From positions 682,001 to 746,000 of the forward strand of contig JANCIK010000010.1 in assembly GCA_028532985.1 (NCBI GenBank): a DNA stretch of 64,000 nucleotides. The letters are read 5' to 3'. Position 1 is the stretch's first letter, and every line of letters begins with the position of its first letter. This DNA is from Stropharia rugosoannulata (taxonomy: Eukaryota > Basidiomycota > Agaricomycetes > Agaricales > Strophariaceae). Below, piece by piece: positions 20,801 to 31,615 of this stretch. The notes under the pieces are model-generated. The model had not been told where the DNA came from and did no database searches. It saw only the letters and a program-made list of their open reading frames with translations. A program made the position numbers and the translations under genes.

Positions 20801-23209
20801 CATCACGAAAAAGACTTTTGATCGGAGGGCACTTTAGGAAAGTGCGATCAGATCATCAATTGATGGGGCCTTTAACTACTTTAGGATGTCATGAGATGCC
20901 TTGGCATGTCCTGGCATGCCCTGGCATGCTTTGAATTTCCATGCAACGTGGGGAAATAAAGCCAGCTTGAACAACTTTTCCCACCTTCATTGTTGATTTT
21001 CAAACAATAAAATTATACACATTATGTGGGTGACATGCCCATTTAAGTACTTCAAATAGTGCGATAATTTGATTATGTAAGCCTATCCAATATCGCACTA
21101 AGTCGACTAAGTCCTCTAAGTTCACTTGCACTTCACTCTCATGTTCCCCACTCCCCTTCCTCAACTTTTCTTGTATGCTTAGGCTCTACTCTACTCAGGC
21201 AGTCCTTGGTGGCTGCTACCTTGTTAGATCTGGTCTAGAACTTGGATTTATGTCAGGAGGGCAAATGTGGATGGAATAGGCCCATCCCTATAGAGATTGC
21301 TTTATATCGTTGGAACGGTGAACCGCATTATCAAACAGTTTTTTGGTACGTCTTTAGCTCATTTATACGTTTCTAACGCACCCAAGAACACTCCAAACGA
21401 ACCAGTATTCGATGCGCAAACTGGTGATCATTTTGGGACCCCTATTGGAACATATCACCATTTTCTTTCTTTTCTGTTTCTTCCGAGCCCTCGGTCGCCC
21501 CAGATTCATAATGTGGGCAATTAAGCGATTCTAACGAACCCAAGACCGAAGATTTTGGATGTCTGGAAGGCCAGAACCAGCTATGTCTCTCTCCTTCCCC
21601 TGTTTTCCGATGTTTTATCGGTTTTAAAGGTATGTATTGGGTTTATTGCATCGTTCTTTTCACATATGAGCTCCTGAAGATTAAGGGATTCTATCGAGTA
21701 CTTGAACGTTTGATTCTGACGCCTGGAAGCCGTCCAACTGTGATGTGCTCCTCCTGCCCCTAGACTTCCTCTGCTTGAAAGTGCCATAACTTCGGATCCT
21801 GTCTACCTTCACTCCCAATTCCTTTTGCACTTTCAAGACCATCTTAGTCCTCTGCCAACCGTCTCCAAGATCATGGGAATCCATCCTGTACTTGCCAAGT
21901 ACCATCTTATAGGTGTCAAGTGCCCTTAGGACGCAATTTTCCTCATATATCTGTCAATACCCGGCCAAACAGTACGATATTTGCATTTCCTGGTTCATCT
22001 TATTAATACCTATCCAACAGTACCATTAATTGCGCGATTTGACAAGCTTGAGGGCGATCTCACTCTGTGTGTCCTCCTTCCCCTAGGTGGGACAAATTAA
22101 TTCATAGGTGTGCTTCTAGATGTCCTGAGTGTTTCAAACTTTGGGAAAACTTACAAAACTACATTAGGTACCTTCTCCTGAGACGGCTTAATTTATGGGG
22201 CAACCAAGCATCCTTCATCTCCAGTTGTTGGTCAACTTCGGAGTTTTGAGGTATTTCATTGATTCTGACATAGGTTCGTCTTCCATCTCTTCAATTCTTG
22301 CCATGCTGAATTTGCCTTAATTGTATCTTTCGAACGAGCCCTCAAACACTCCATATTGCTGCTTGAAATCCAAAAAACCGCCATGTCCTCCTCCTCCCCC
22401 TCCCTCCTCCAGGTAAAGTACTTCATATCTTAGGTTCCAGTTTGTATTTTTGGCTAATTATTTTTGGAGTCTTTTACTATAGATATGTATCAACTAATCG
22501 ACCAGTTTATGGCGTCCGATACGCCCTCAATATCCAATGTCCCTAATGACCATATGTCAACTATTGCAGACTTAAATATCATCTCCCTCCTTCAATTTTC
22601 AACAAAGGCTTTCGCAACTTGGCATGTTTATTCACCATTTATGTGGGGTTTGAATGCGTTCCTTACACAAATTTTGAGACTCCTGGATGCCTGTGAGTAG
22701 CCATGTCCTCCTCCATCTCCCTGTCTTGGACTAATTTTGCTCTAAGTTGGGAACTACTTCTTCAATTGCGTCGCGGTTTTTTTGAGCTTCTTCGCGTTAA
22801 TTCAGGCTTTCTAACGAGCCCCTGAACGCGTTATTCCGAGCAGAATTACCATCTTCATAAGCGCCCTATCACTGTGTTGTATTATATGTATCTACATGAA
22901 TACTGTATTATCTAGTCTAGTTAGAGTCAATATATAACTTGTTTTGTATAAGAAGTTTGAATAGTACTTGTTAAATAGCATTATATATAAACACCTTTGA
23001 ATGATACAAGGTACATCTGGTGGATCCTAGGATGCCTTGAGCTGCCCTGGATTGCCTTGGGAAAGTTGTACCTGGTAGTTTGCAGAGGGACCTTGCCCTG
23101 AGTGGACCTAAGGGCCCTGGCTGCTTTGCATGCCCTGGCTGCCTTAGGATCTCTAAGGCAGTGCCAGGGAGATACAAAGCCCCTGGGGACAAAAGTCATT
23201 TTCCTGATG
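20801..23209. mobile_element. 2.4-kb non-autonomous TIR element, copy 1
   Basis: The ends are imperfect inverted repeats: CATCACGAAAAAGACTTTTG on the left and, read from the other strand, CATCAGGAAAATGACTTTTG on the right (18 of 20 match). The subterminal regions are rich in CCTGGCATG/CCCTGG units. There is no transposase-size frame, so it needs enzyme in trans. A second copy begins at 50858. Only a 2-bp GA repeat flanks the ends, so I claim no target duplication. It interrupts the Zn2Cys6-like gene. Confidence 0.75.
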
Positions 23210-24011
23210 GAGGTCAGTCCGAAGCCGTGTCATCTTGACTGACTCTGAAAGTGCGTCCAATATGGGCCCGGACATTCAAGTCCAAGATGCCCTGGATGAA
23301 TACACGATCCCCCCACCGACAGAAGAGGAGATGGACGTGTCAATGACGCCCACTCAAGCTCAAGAACACGACAAGGTGGCCATCCCAGACCCTTCAAATA
23401 CGGACGAGCACAGCAATTTATCAACGTGCACATCACGGATGCCACCCAGTCCCTGGCCAGAAAACGAGCCTTCAAAGGCAAATGCACCCGACAATGGTCC
23501 TATTAGATCAGTCGACCCCGAGGAGATCATTGCGCCCGATGTGGGCTCCGAAAGTACAGGCATCCCGGAGCAAGAACCCGAGGTTCTTCCAGAGACATCC
23601 GTATCCACGGAGCACACTGCCGACGTCATTCCCGACGACTCTGTCGCCCCCGAAAATCCGTCTGGCTTCGCTGCCACGTCCACTATGTCCGCCGAGTTGC
23701 CATCACATCGGTCAAGGACGCCCACGCCGGCCTTTGGCATGACCAGCATCGCTCCTCGGAATGCCCCGACCCCGGAACCGGAGCAGCAACTCACAGAGCA
23801 TGATGTGTTCGGTCGAAGAGTTGTCAATCAAGGGATGATGCGGGGAGAAAACCAGGGCCGCCAACAGTGCATTGAGGCGATATTATCCGCAGCTCACCAT
23901 CCCGATGAGAGGTCTGCCGCAGGGCTAGACTCGAATCACAAGAAACACAACACACACAACCCCAGCGGAGCGAGATCCTATCCCTTAGATCGAGCGACGC
24001 TCTTCAGCTAA
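23210..24011 (+). pseudogene. displaced middle part of the Zn2Cys6-like gene (inferred)
   Basis: Immediately after the TIR element the frame is open (RSVRSRVILTDSES) and runs about 260 codons. Composition is acidic and Pro/Ser/Thr/Glu-rich (PPPTEEEMDVSMTPTQAQEH), like the disordered region after the coiled coil in the intact gene at 59071-62192. I read it as the continuation of the exon interrupted at 20,800. The last ~20 codons run into the CCGCTGAG-motif DNA and are probably not original coding. It could instead be an independent small gene. Confidence 0.5.
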
Positions 24012-24112
24012 GCGGATTATAGATATCTACGCTTCTCCTGGTCCTCTCCGCTGAGCGGACTGTGATGTTTTAAGAGTCTCGTGAGTTCAGTCCAGAAGTC
24101 CGCTGTACAGTG

Positions 24113-24116
24113 CCTG
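24113..24116 (+). repeat. LTR element target duplication CCTG, left
   Basis: CCTG precedes the left LTR and is repeated at 27084-27087 directly after the right LTR. Confidence 0.65.
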
Positions 24117-24510
24117 TGTAAGATTTGTTATGTGTTTGTGTAAGAGCGAGCGACGACTGGTGGGGTCGTCTTGAGGGTAGTTCAAGGCAGAGAAATAAGA
24201 GAATAAATGATCGACTAATGTAGAGTGAATTTGACGAGGTAAGGCTCTATAGACTTATTGCAACTGAGCTGTGGATGGTAAAACGAAGGTGGGTCGTAAA
24301 TTAACTGCCTAGCTACATGTACACGACGTCCTTTTATACTGTAAAAGCATGTATATATAAATAAAATATAAAACTTCTCCTAACTCCTGAGGGCCGACCG
24401 AGTTCTCTCCAGAATATTCTTGCCATGATGCCCGAAACCCAAAGATATTCCTTCGATCGATCTATACCAAATGGATCTTTTCTGCGCGCACGCAAATAGC
24501 GCACCTTACA
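24117..24510 (-). repeat. LTR (3' LTR of the minus-strand element)
   Basis: This 394-bp repeat starts TGTAAG and ends CTTACA. It appears identical to 26690-27083. It contains a TATA-rich stretch (ATGTATATATAAATAAAATA). A purine-rich tract (AAAGTGGGCATGGGA, minus strand) abuts its inner side, as expected of a polypurine tract. Confidence 0.9.
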
Positions 24511-24542
24511 TCCCATGCCCACTTTAAATGCTGAGTTCCACC

Positions 24543-26393
24543 TCAGCGCGGAGTCGGGACTTGGTAGCTCCACATTTGTTCTTGGAATGTCCTTTCATTG
24601 CGACGGGCCAACGTTCTCCAAGTGTAATGAGCACAATCTCGATGAGAATAATTGACACATGAGCCTCGGGTGCCTGCATCACCGTAATATCCACACTTCT
24701 TCCTAGGATACCTGATTCTCCATGAATTCGACAGTTTTTCACCTTTATAACCTCGTGTCGATTGATGTCCGGAGTACTGTGTATGCGTGCTGGATTGTCG
24801 AGGGATGTTGCGACTATCTGTATCGTAGCTGTGTTTATGCCGTGACTTGTGTGCGCCACCTTGATCCGGATCCATGCCCTTAGCGTTGTGAGTATCTGTC
24901 ATCTTCGAGGAGAGTGCGCTCTGGTGGACTTCGTGCATTCTTTCTGTACGCTTGGGGCCTGATATAACTTCATTTGAAACCTGCATTAATGGCCTGTCGT
25001 GAGTAGTTGCCATTGTTTGATTATGTTTCCAGCCGCTACACTTGTTCAAATAATTTTCAATGTGTGCACGTTCCATTGGTTGAAGTAGTTTGCCCGTACT
25101 AAAGTCAGCTGTAGCAGTCGCACTATCGATTGCACACGTCTCGGCTTGTTGATCTTGACGATCTCGGGATACGGTACAAGCTAAAACATAGACTTTCTCT
25201 TGTTCTTGTTCCGGTCTTGCTGCATCCGGCGGGTAATCATCTTTGATCCATGAATAAAAGAAAGTGTCGCGCTTTTGTAATACTGGTTTTGTTGGATTTA
25301 TAATCGCGGTATGTGATGATTTCTTTTGGTAATTTCCATCTGCAATTTCTTTCGAAATAACCCTGGCCTTTATCTCGAGGTCTGACGGCACTTTCTCTAC
25401 AGTTTCATTCGCTTTTTCTGGGCTTTGTTGAAGTCTACTGTCTCGTTGTTGTGTAGCTATGTCTTGACAGGGACGAAGACATGAATTGTTTAAGCAAGAT
25501 GTATGCGGTGTATTTGTCGTCTGCATGTGTAATGACCTGTACAGTGTACCGGAAGGCACTGGCTTTGACAACTGTTCATCAACCTGCTGCGTTACGGAAT
25601 GCATATCATTGTCGTGCTTGAGGCAGTACGGCTGCCTGCTTAACTCCGGGCTGGGTGTGCTCTGACCAATGTTGCCTTGAAGTGTCCGCTTCATCCCACC
25701 GTCATCCTGCTTGGTTGTTTCTGTATCTGGCAAGCGGCATGAGATTACGAATGTTGCAGTCTCGTATAACTCCGAAAGGCTGAAAGGATCGTCCTCATGG
25801 TGTTTCGGATACTGGAGCTTGAGCTGGGCCCTGAGCTTGGCTATAAATGGCAAATTAAATCCTGAAATAAACAGCTTGCTCGCCTCCCTGTCGGTTACGC
25901 GATTCCGGCACTTGAGGAAATACCAGACTTTGAAGAATTCTCGGTAATATGCACCAAAATTGTCTAGTGTATCCATAGCCTTGCAACGTTGCCGCACGCT
26001 AAGCGTCTCGAGGTCGGCTAGTCTGTACCTGCGATCATCATCAGACCCTGGATAGAAGCCGTAGACATGTGCCTTGAAGAATTCCCAGTTGTCTTCGCAC
26101 ACCTGAGCTGCATATTTCCATAGCTCGTAGTCATCTGTCGGTGCATAAAGTACTGTCCATTTAATCGTCTGTTCAACTGTTAGATTACATGCTTGTGAGA
26201 GCATCTCGAGCTCGTCGAAGAACATATCCAGATGCGTCGGGATTCCTGTGAACTTCGGTGCTGATGGGTGTGAACGTCCGGGCATAATGAGCAACGTGGG
26301 TGCCGTCATTGACGTCATAATTCCCGTGTCACTATGGATGGTTATGCTCGGCTTCCTGTTCAATAACGGTGGCCGTTCGTGTGCTGTACTCAT
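24543..26393 (-). CDS. gag-like capsid protein, 616 aa
   Basis: The sole frame of the LTR element. Residues ~35-220 look like a retrotransposon gag (capsid) domain: a PKFTG start, FFDELEMLSQ, WKYAAQVCEDNWEFFKAHVYGFYP, and a helical YYREFFKVWYFLK region. The C-terminal half is low-complexity and basic. No standard CX2CX4HX4C zinc knuckle is intact in this frame. A GHSKNKC-like remnant is readable in another minus frame over 24,524-24,859, which suggests a frameshift near the 3' end. The role would be particle assembly and RNA packaging. The start at 26393 is the first ATG of a long uninterrupted frame. Confidence 0.75.
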   Translation of the reverse strand: MSTAHERPPLLNRKPSITIHSDTGIMTSMTAPTLLIMPGRSHPSAPKFTGIPTHLDMFFDELEMLSQACNLTVEQTIKWTVLYAPTDDYELWKYAAQVCEDNWEFFKAHVYGFYPGSDDDRRYRLADLETLSVRQRCKAMDTLDNFGAYYREFFKVWYFLKCRNRVTDREASKLFISGFNLPFIAKLRAQLKLQYPKHHEDDPFSLSELYETATFVISCRLPDTETTKQDDGGMKRTLQGNIGQSTPSPELSRQPYCLKHDNDMHSVTQQVDEQLSKPVPSGTLYRSLHMQTTNTPHTSCLNNSCLRPCQDIATQQRDSRLQQSPEKANETVEKVPSDLEIKARVISKEIADGNYQKKSSHTAIINPTKPVLQKRDTFFYSWIKDDYPPDAARPEQEQEKVYVLACTVSRDRQDQQAETCAIDSATATADFSTGKLLQPMERAHIENYLNKCSGWKHNQTMATTHDRPLMQVSNEVISGPKRTERMHEVHQSALSSKMTDTHNAKGMDPDQGGAHKSRHKHSYDTDSRNIPRQSSTHTQYSGHQSTRGYKGEKLSNSWRIRYPRKKCGYYGDAGTRGSCVNYSHRDCAHYTWRTLARRNERTFQEQMWSYQVPTPR

Positions 26394-26689
26394 ATCTATA
26401 TTGGCTTTCGAAACCTTGTGTGTCCAATGGGGGTCCGTAGCGTCGCAGTGAAACAGTATTACAGGCTTTTGCTAATAGTCGTCTGCTAGTATTGCCTATA
26501 GGGGTCTGAACTGGGGAGGTACTTGATGCCGTCTAGCTTCGGGGATATGTAAAAATAGATAAACTATTCCTGTGTTGGTAATTCCAAATTTGCGTGTGTA
26601 AACTCCTGTGCGACTTCTGGGTAACGCTTCGGCAACTGTGTACTGAGTGTTTCTTCCTTAAACAACCCCCCCTCGCGGTGGGCTCCAGT

Positions 26690-27083
26690 TGTAAGATTTG
26701 TTATGTGTTTGTGTAAGAGCGAGCGACGACTGGTGGGGTCGTCTTGAGGGTAGTTCAAGGCAGAGAAATAAGAGAATAAATGATCGACTAATGTAGAGTG
26801 AATTTGACGAGGTAAGGCTCTATAGACTTATTGCAACTGAGCTGTGGATGGTAAAACGAAGGTGGGTCGTAAATTAACTGCCTAGCTACATGTACACGAC
26901 GTCCTTTTATACTGTAAAAGCATGTATATATAAATAAAATATAAAACTTCTCCTAACTCCTGAGGGCCGACCGAGTTCTCTCCAGAATATTCTTGCCATG
27001 ATGCCCGAAACCCAAAGATATTCCTTCGATCGATCTATACCAAATGGATCTTTTCTGCGCGCACGCAAATAGCGCACCTTACA
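26690..27083 (-). repeat. LTR (5' LTR of the minus-strand element)
   Basis: The second 394-bp copy, TGTAAG...CTTACA. It is upstream of the gag frame in transcript orientation and so should carry the promoter. CCTG follows at 27084-27087. Confidence 0.9.
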
Positions 27084-28267
27084 CCTGCAAGTTCGTTTTT
27101 TTTAAGGAGGGGTTTAATTCTAGAAGTCTCAGATTAATGTCTGGGCGACCTCCGCTGAGCGCCGGGTATCGATAGTAATGTATAGTTTTGATGGTGGCTC
27201 CGCGGGGCTTATTCCGCTGAGTGGGTTTGAGGTCCGGTGACCGATGCAGATGCTCACACAAGCTGGTATTCCAATTGTGCCTCGCTCCGCTGACTATCCA
27301 AAGTCGTTCCGCTGGGACTGTCCAAAGTCCTATTCCGCTGAGGCTATCCAGAACCTCGTTCACCCGGTGGTGCAGTCTCAATTCACAAAACACTACAGCG
27401 CAAGTTTTCGTACACAGTTGCACTGACTCCCCGCTGAGCTCTCCAAATGACCCGGTGGCCAGAAGCTATCCAAAACTTCTATGATTCACAATACACTTCA
27501 CAGTAAAGACCCTAACAAAAGCTAAACACAGCCCGCTGACGGTCTGGGACGGAGCCCAACACACAGATCTAGTGGGTAGACAATGGCTTGATTTCCGTAG
27601 TTACAATTACAAGTTTATATAGACGCGCGTTGTGTACTAATTTAGGTGGAGAGTAAATACTAGCAACGCCGGACCAAAGGTCCGCTGAGCGCATGTGCCT
27701 CTGCTGGGCGCCTTGATGGCTACTCTGCTGAGCGCAACCTGATCCTGTTGTGTTACCAGCCCCCGCCGAGAGACACCGTTAAACTCCGCTGGGCGGTTCC
27801 GTCTTGGTCATCGAGGCCTGGTTACCGCTGCCAAAGTTCCCCAGCGGAGCCCGTGCTATGTGCGTTGTTTATTCCCCCGGGCATCACACGCTCCAGCGCG
27901 CGCGCCACGGTCACCTGACGAGTGGACTTAGGCAAATTTCGCCTTCGTGATGTGTTCCGCTGAGCCCCTTTGAGACACTGTCTACACACAGTCCTGCTTG
28001 TCGCCTTTGATATTTTCCGCTCAGCTGTACTCCTGCCTTCCGCTGGGACGACAGTAACCGTTATGTGCTCCGCTGACTGCTATTCCGGGTACTTCAACTG
28101 TGTACTTATGGCTTGTACAGTCCGCTGAACCCCACACAACCGCCTGCTGAGCACACACGTGATGATTTGTGATGCACGCGCTGAGCGCTGAGACGGCTGA
28201 CCAGGCTAGTCACCGCTCCGCTGTACCCTTGCACTCCAGCCCAAACCGCCCGCTGTGGCCACTTACT
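27084..28267 (+). repeat. region with ~20 dispersed CCGCTGAG-type motifs
   Basis: No convincing gene. The motif (T)TCCGCTGAGC, exact or with one or two changes, occurs about 20 times, nearly always on the plus strand, spaced irregularly by 20-150 bp. Examples are near 27,150, 27,210, 27,330, 27,682, 27,957, 28,070 and 28,122. A few more (some inverted) lie at 23,960-24,105 on the other side of the LTR element, so the LTR element split one motif-rich block. Confidence 0.8.
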
Positions 28268-28621
28268 ATGGACAGCGGCTCTCCCCTGACAAGTGTCGAA
28301 GATGATGAGCTGCGTGAAGAGGACCCAATCCCGTCGACATCATCGGCACTGCAGTCCGGGACGGCCCCGATCCGGTCGGATGCGGATCAATCAAATTCAA
28401 CACTGAGATTGTCCCCGACAAGCAAGGCTAGTGTTTGGAAGCTCAGTCCATCTGCCTTGCCATTGATCCCGGAACAGGAGCAAACTGGGCAGGAATCTAT
28501 TGGCGAACGCATGGCACGCAAAAGGAAGCGGGGAGATGGGACCGCAGAAGCACATGCTCCTGGCATGTTCAAGAAAACACCCAGGATGATGCCGAGCAAA
28601 ACCTCTAAGCCTAAAAAGTAG
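28268..28621 (+). pseudogene. C-terminal exon-like frame, probably the end of the Zn2Cys6-like gene
   Basis: The frame starts near ATG 28268 (MDSGSPLTSVEDDE) and ends in a basic tail with a likely nuclear signal (RKRKRGDG, then KKTPRMMPSKTSKPKK). The intact gene in the second element ends similarly (VIRKRKVDE...KKRKLSEE). Order and strand match, so this is probably the last exon of the broken gene starting at 18776, separated by insertions and motif-rich DNA. A small independent gene is the alternative. The tail converges on the companion gene at 28708. Confidence 0.45.
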
Positions 28622-28707
28622 CCTTTTTGTTCAGTGCACTATTAATTTACATGTATATATCAATTGTAAACACTACTATATTTTGACAATATTACAAAAG
28701 CCATTCC

Positions 28708-30929
28708 CTATTTTTTGTTCTTGTCATGAAATGGTGGAGACCCTACTACTGTTGGACTAGATCCAACCATTTCATCATAAGCTCTTCCCTTCTCTGATCT
28801 CTTGCGAGGTCTTTTGCTTGTATAGCGAGTATTGACCAGCTCTGTAGTAGGTGTTTGAGGAATATCTGCTTCCTGAATCAGGGTTTGCATATCTCTTCCC
28901 CGAATCGGGGTTTGGTCCAACTGTTGGCTGTCATCAATTTCTGCAACATCTTGCACATCGGGGATTGTGGTAGCAACTATTTTCTGTATAGCCGATTTAC
29001 CTTTTGGGCGAGGTTTTGGTCTTCCCCGAGCAGTCGGTACTGCCCCGATCGGGATCGTCAACGGAGTCGGTGCTGACCCGAATGCATTGTACGCACCGGG
29101 TTCAAGATGATCAGGGGAGGCAACTTTATTCCCTTTTGACTGACCCAATATCCTTTTCTTATCTTGTGCCTGTTTGGGTTTTGGTGAGTTTGTGATTTCA
29201 GCATAGGATGTATTGGTAATTGCCTTTATGGGAGGTGTGCCCCTGACATTTGAATCTGGTGTTGCCATCTCAAGTACAGAGTTGGAATCGCTGTATTGAA
29301 CTTTTTGTGGTGTTGAACTTCTATCTGTCATTGTGTTTGTTTCAAGAGTGGATGAACGAGTTGTTGTGCGGGTATTGGTGTCTGCATTGGGGTTCGGGTC
29401 GGAGTCGTGCTCGGAGTCGATGTCGGTGTCGGTGTCGGGTCCGAAATCGATGTTAATCCCCTCTGTTCCCATTTCTCCTACATCTGTTTCCTCAAAATTG
29501 GCAGAAGGCTCTGTAAAGTATTTGAAGCTATCAGGTGGGTACATAGCTGCTCTTGGTTGTTCTTCTCCTTTGACATTAGAAAATTTGAATGGTATTTCTC
29601 CCCGTGATTCCCGATGTCGCCACAACTTTAAAATACACATTGTCTGGTCCACCTTGTATTTGTGCGGGTCCATAAAAGATATTCCCTTTGGCATATATAT
29701 GGGGTCAACGAAGAAGCTCCAGTGATAGTCACCCGTCGTCATGTACGTATATGGTGTTGACCTCTTACCACCATAAGCTAGTTTGTAGTGTTGTGAAAAA
29801 TAATGATGTATGCCTTTTTGTTGGACATCCACGTATTCTGTTCCGGTACTGCTTGGAGCAGGAATGGGCACACGAGGTAAGCCACCCTTATGAAACATTG
29901 CAACTGGTTCGTCATTCGGGTGACCGCCGAATGTCGGCCCGGTCGTGGCAAGTTTGACAACAAATTTTGTATATTCAATGTACTTCTTCAGAAATGCATT
30001 GTACTCATTTGGCGCCCACCGTTGAAAGCTTGGAACATGCGAAGGGGTGCTTGTCTGAATATTTTGCGTGTCGAAACTAAAAGTAGTATATTTTGCCAAG
30101 GAAATGGGAATAAATATATATATATACTTACCTCACATATATCCCTGTCCCATCCGGCCCTGCAAAGCAAGAGAATGATGTTGTTCTTATGCCCATACTT
30201 TCCCACTTAACCTTATCGGCAGCCTTGGCAACCTTTGTTGAATATTTCAAGGCGTTGCTGGTAAATTGTCAGCATGTATAGACATATGTTCAAATATATG
30301 GGGCGCACTCGGCTTGAATATCCTTTGGGACTCCATTTTGTTCCCAATTCTCCAACTCTCTCAAATACTCCTGACGCTCTTTGTCACTAAGGTCCTCTTT
30401 AATTTTCTTTTTTGCACCTTGGTAGTAACCAATCCATTCCCGACTGCTAGCATCAATGTCGGCACTGGCCCGCTCCCATGCAAGAGTTTCAATTTCCTTC
30501 TTTTTCTTCGCCATTACAACACTATCAAAGGTCACTCAGTGATTAATTCCAGGTATTTGGAGTGTTCACTGTTTGCGGCCATGGTTACGAAACCAATTGT
30601 ACACATGCTGTAAAGAACTCGGTGAGTGTACTGCTGATACCGACACTCGGTGCCTCTGACATGCTAGAGATTCTTACCACTTTCCTTTTTTTCCACTGCT
30701 TCTTCGCCTCGGGATCTTTCTGTAAGGAATTGTGGCTGTATTTGTCGTTGTAGCACTGCCTAATCAAGGGCAACACAATATCTCTTAACCAGGCGTTTTT
30801 TTTCCCTTTCTTTTGGGCTTGGTATCCTTCTATGTGGGTCTTCAAGATTTCTTTTTCCTTCGAAGTCCAAAATTCCGGCAATGAAGGTTCCTGATTCATG
30901 ACTACTGGTTGCTCCACGGAATCAGGCAT
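28708..30929 (-). CDS. KDZ-element companion protein, 665 aa
   Basis: Five exons read in frame on the minus strand: 30929..30678, 30607..30570, 30521..30309, 30257..30132 and 30076..28708. The N-terminus is a helical basic module (FWTSKEKEILKTHIEGY, then KKQWKKRKV, then YNWFRNHGRK) resembling a DNA-binding or tri-helix-like domain. I recall proteins of this type beside agaricomycete KDZ transposases but cannot name a Pfam family. The middle part (FQRWAPNEYNAFLKKYIEY, GDYHWSFFVDP) is probably globular. The C-terminal half is Asp/Thr-rich with basic KRPRKRSEKGR. It is divergent from the transposase with ~690 bp between starts. A DNA-binding or partner role in transposition is inference. Confidence 0.75.
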
Positions 30930-31615
30930 TGCAGGGACAGTTTGGCTAGGAGCGGAATGTTGACAGTGCACTATCACGATGAAATCAATTAGAAACCAAG
31001 TAGTCTAGCAGTTCCTGTTCGGCTCCCCGGAGTGATTATATCAATTGGATCTGCAGCCCAATATATCCGCACCAATACAGATTGTCCCAACATGATATGA
31101 CGACATTCGTTTGTATTGGATCAGCAACTCAATATATTTGCACCAATACCGATCTTTCCGACGTCATACCGTTACTGAAAAACATATAGATTACAATGCC
31201 GGAAAGGATTACACTTTAGATACTTTGTTCATTGTATATAACTAAATGAATTCCAAACTTTTAATTAATTGTAATTTACTGTTACAATAAATGGGAAGTC
31301 ATCATTAATCTATTGTCCTGGTGAGGTCTACTGTTAATCCTATTGTCCCGGTGAAGTCTACCATCACAAGCTCAATGCGCTACATTGTTATGAGCACAAT
31401 ACCGGAATGACTGTAACAACCGCTTTACTTACAGTAACTATTGTGCATACTGGGATATTCAACAATACACATAAATGAAATAAAACAATAAGAGTACAGC
31501 AAAAGAATTAAACATGGTTGACAATACACGTGCATTAATTGTATAAAAGTAATGTATACTATGCATCTCAGAACACCACACCCACCCTTACCTCTTTATT
31601 TACTCCGCCTACACA
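30930..31615. promoter_or_regulatory. shared divergent upstream region, companion gene / KDZ transposase
   Basis: AT-rich DNA without a gene. It contains a direct duplication of ~37 bp (31045-31081 and 31115-31152, core CACCAATAC preceded by CAATATAT) and a shorter pair near 31,313 and 31,341 (CTATTGTCC.GGTGA.GTCTAC). Being between divergent starts, it should hold both promoters; the repeats are candidate protein-binding sites. Confidence 0.5.

Larger units (their letters stand above)
24117..27083 (-). mobile_element. gag-only LTR retrotransposon (TR-GAG-like)
   Basis: Two apparently identical 394-bp LTRs enclose about 2.18 kb with one minus-strand gag-like frame and no protease, reverse transcriptase or integrase. 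The minus-strand sequence just inside the 5' LTR (26690-27083) begins ACTGGAGCCCACC; its TGG could start a tRNA primer-binding site. CCTG duplications flank it. Identical LTRs imply a recent insertion, and the missing pol implies mobilisation in trans. It lies inside the KDZ element, within the CCGCTGAG-motif region. Confidence 0.88.

Noticed and set aside
20799..23211. 2-bp GA target duplication of the TIR element
   Set aside because: Two bases can match by chance and the exact terminus is ambiguous by a few bases.
27084..28267. CCGCTGAG array as a CRISPR or satellite
   Set aside because: Spacing is irregular, the repeat is only ~8-10 bp, the organism is eukaryotic, and there is no constant spacer length.
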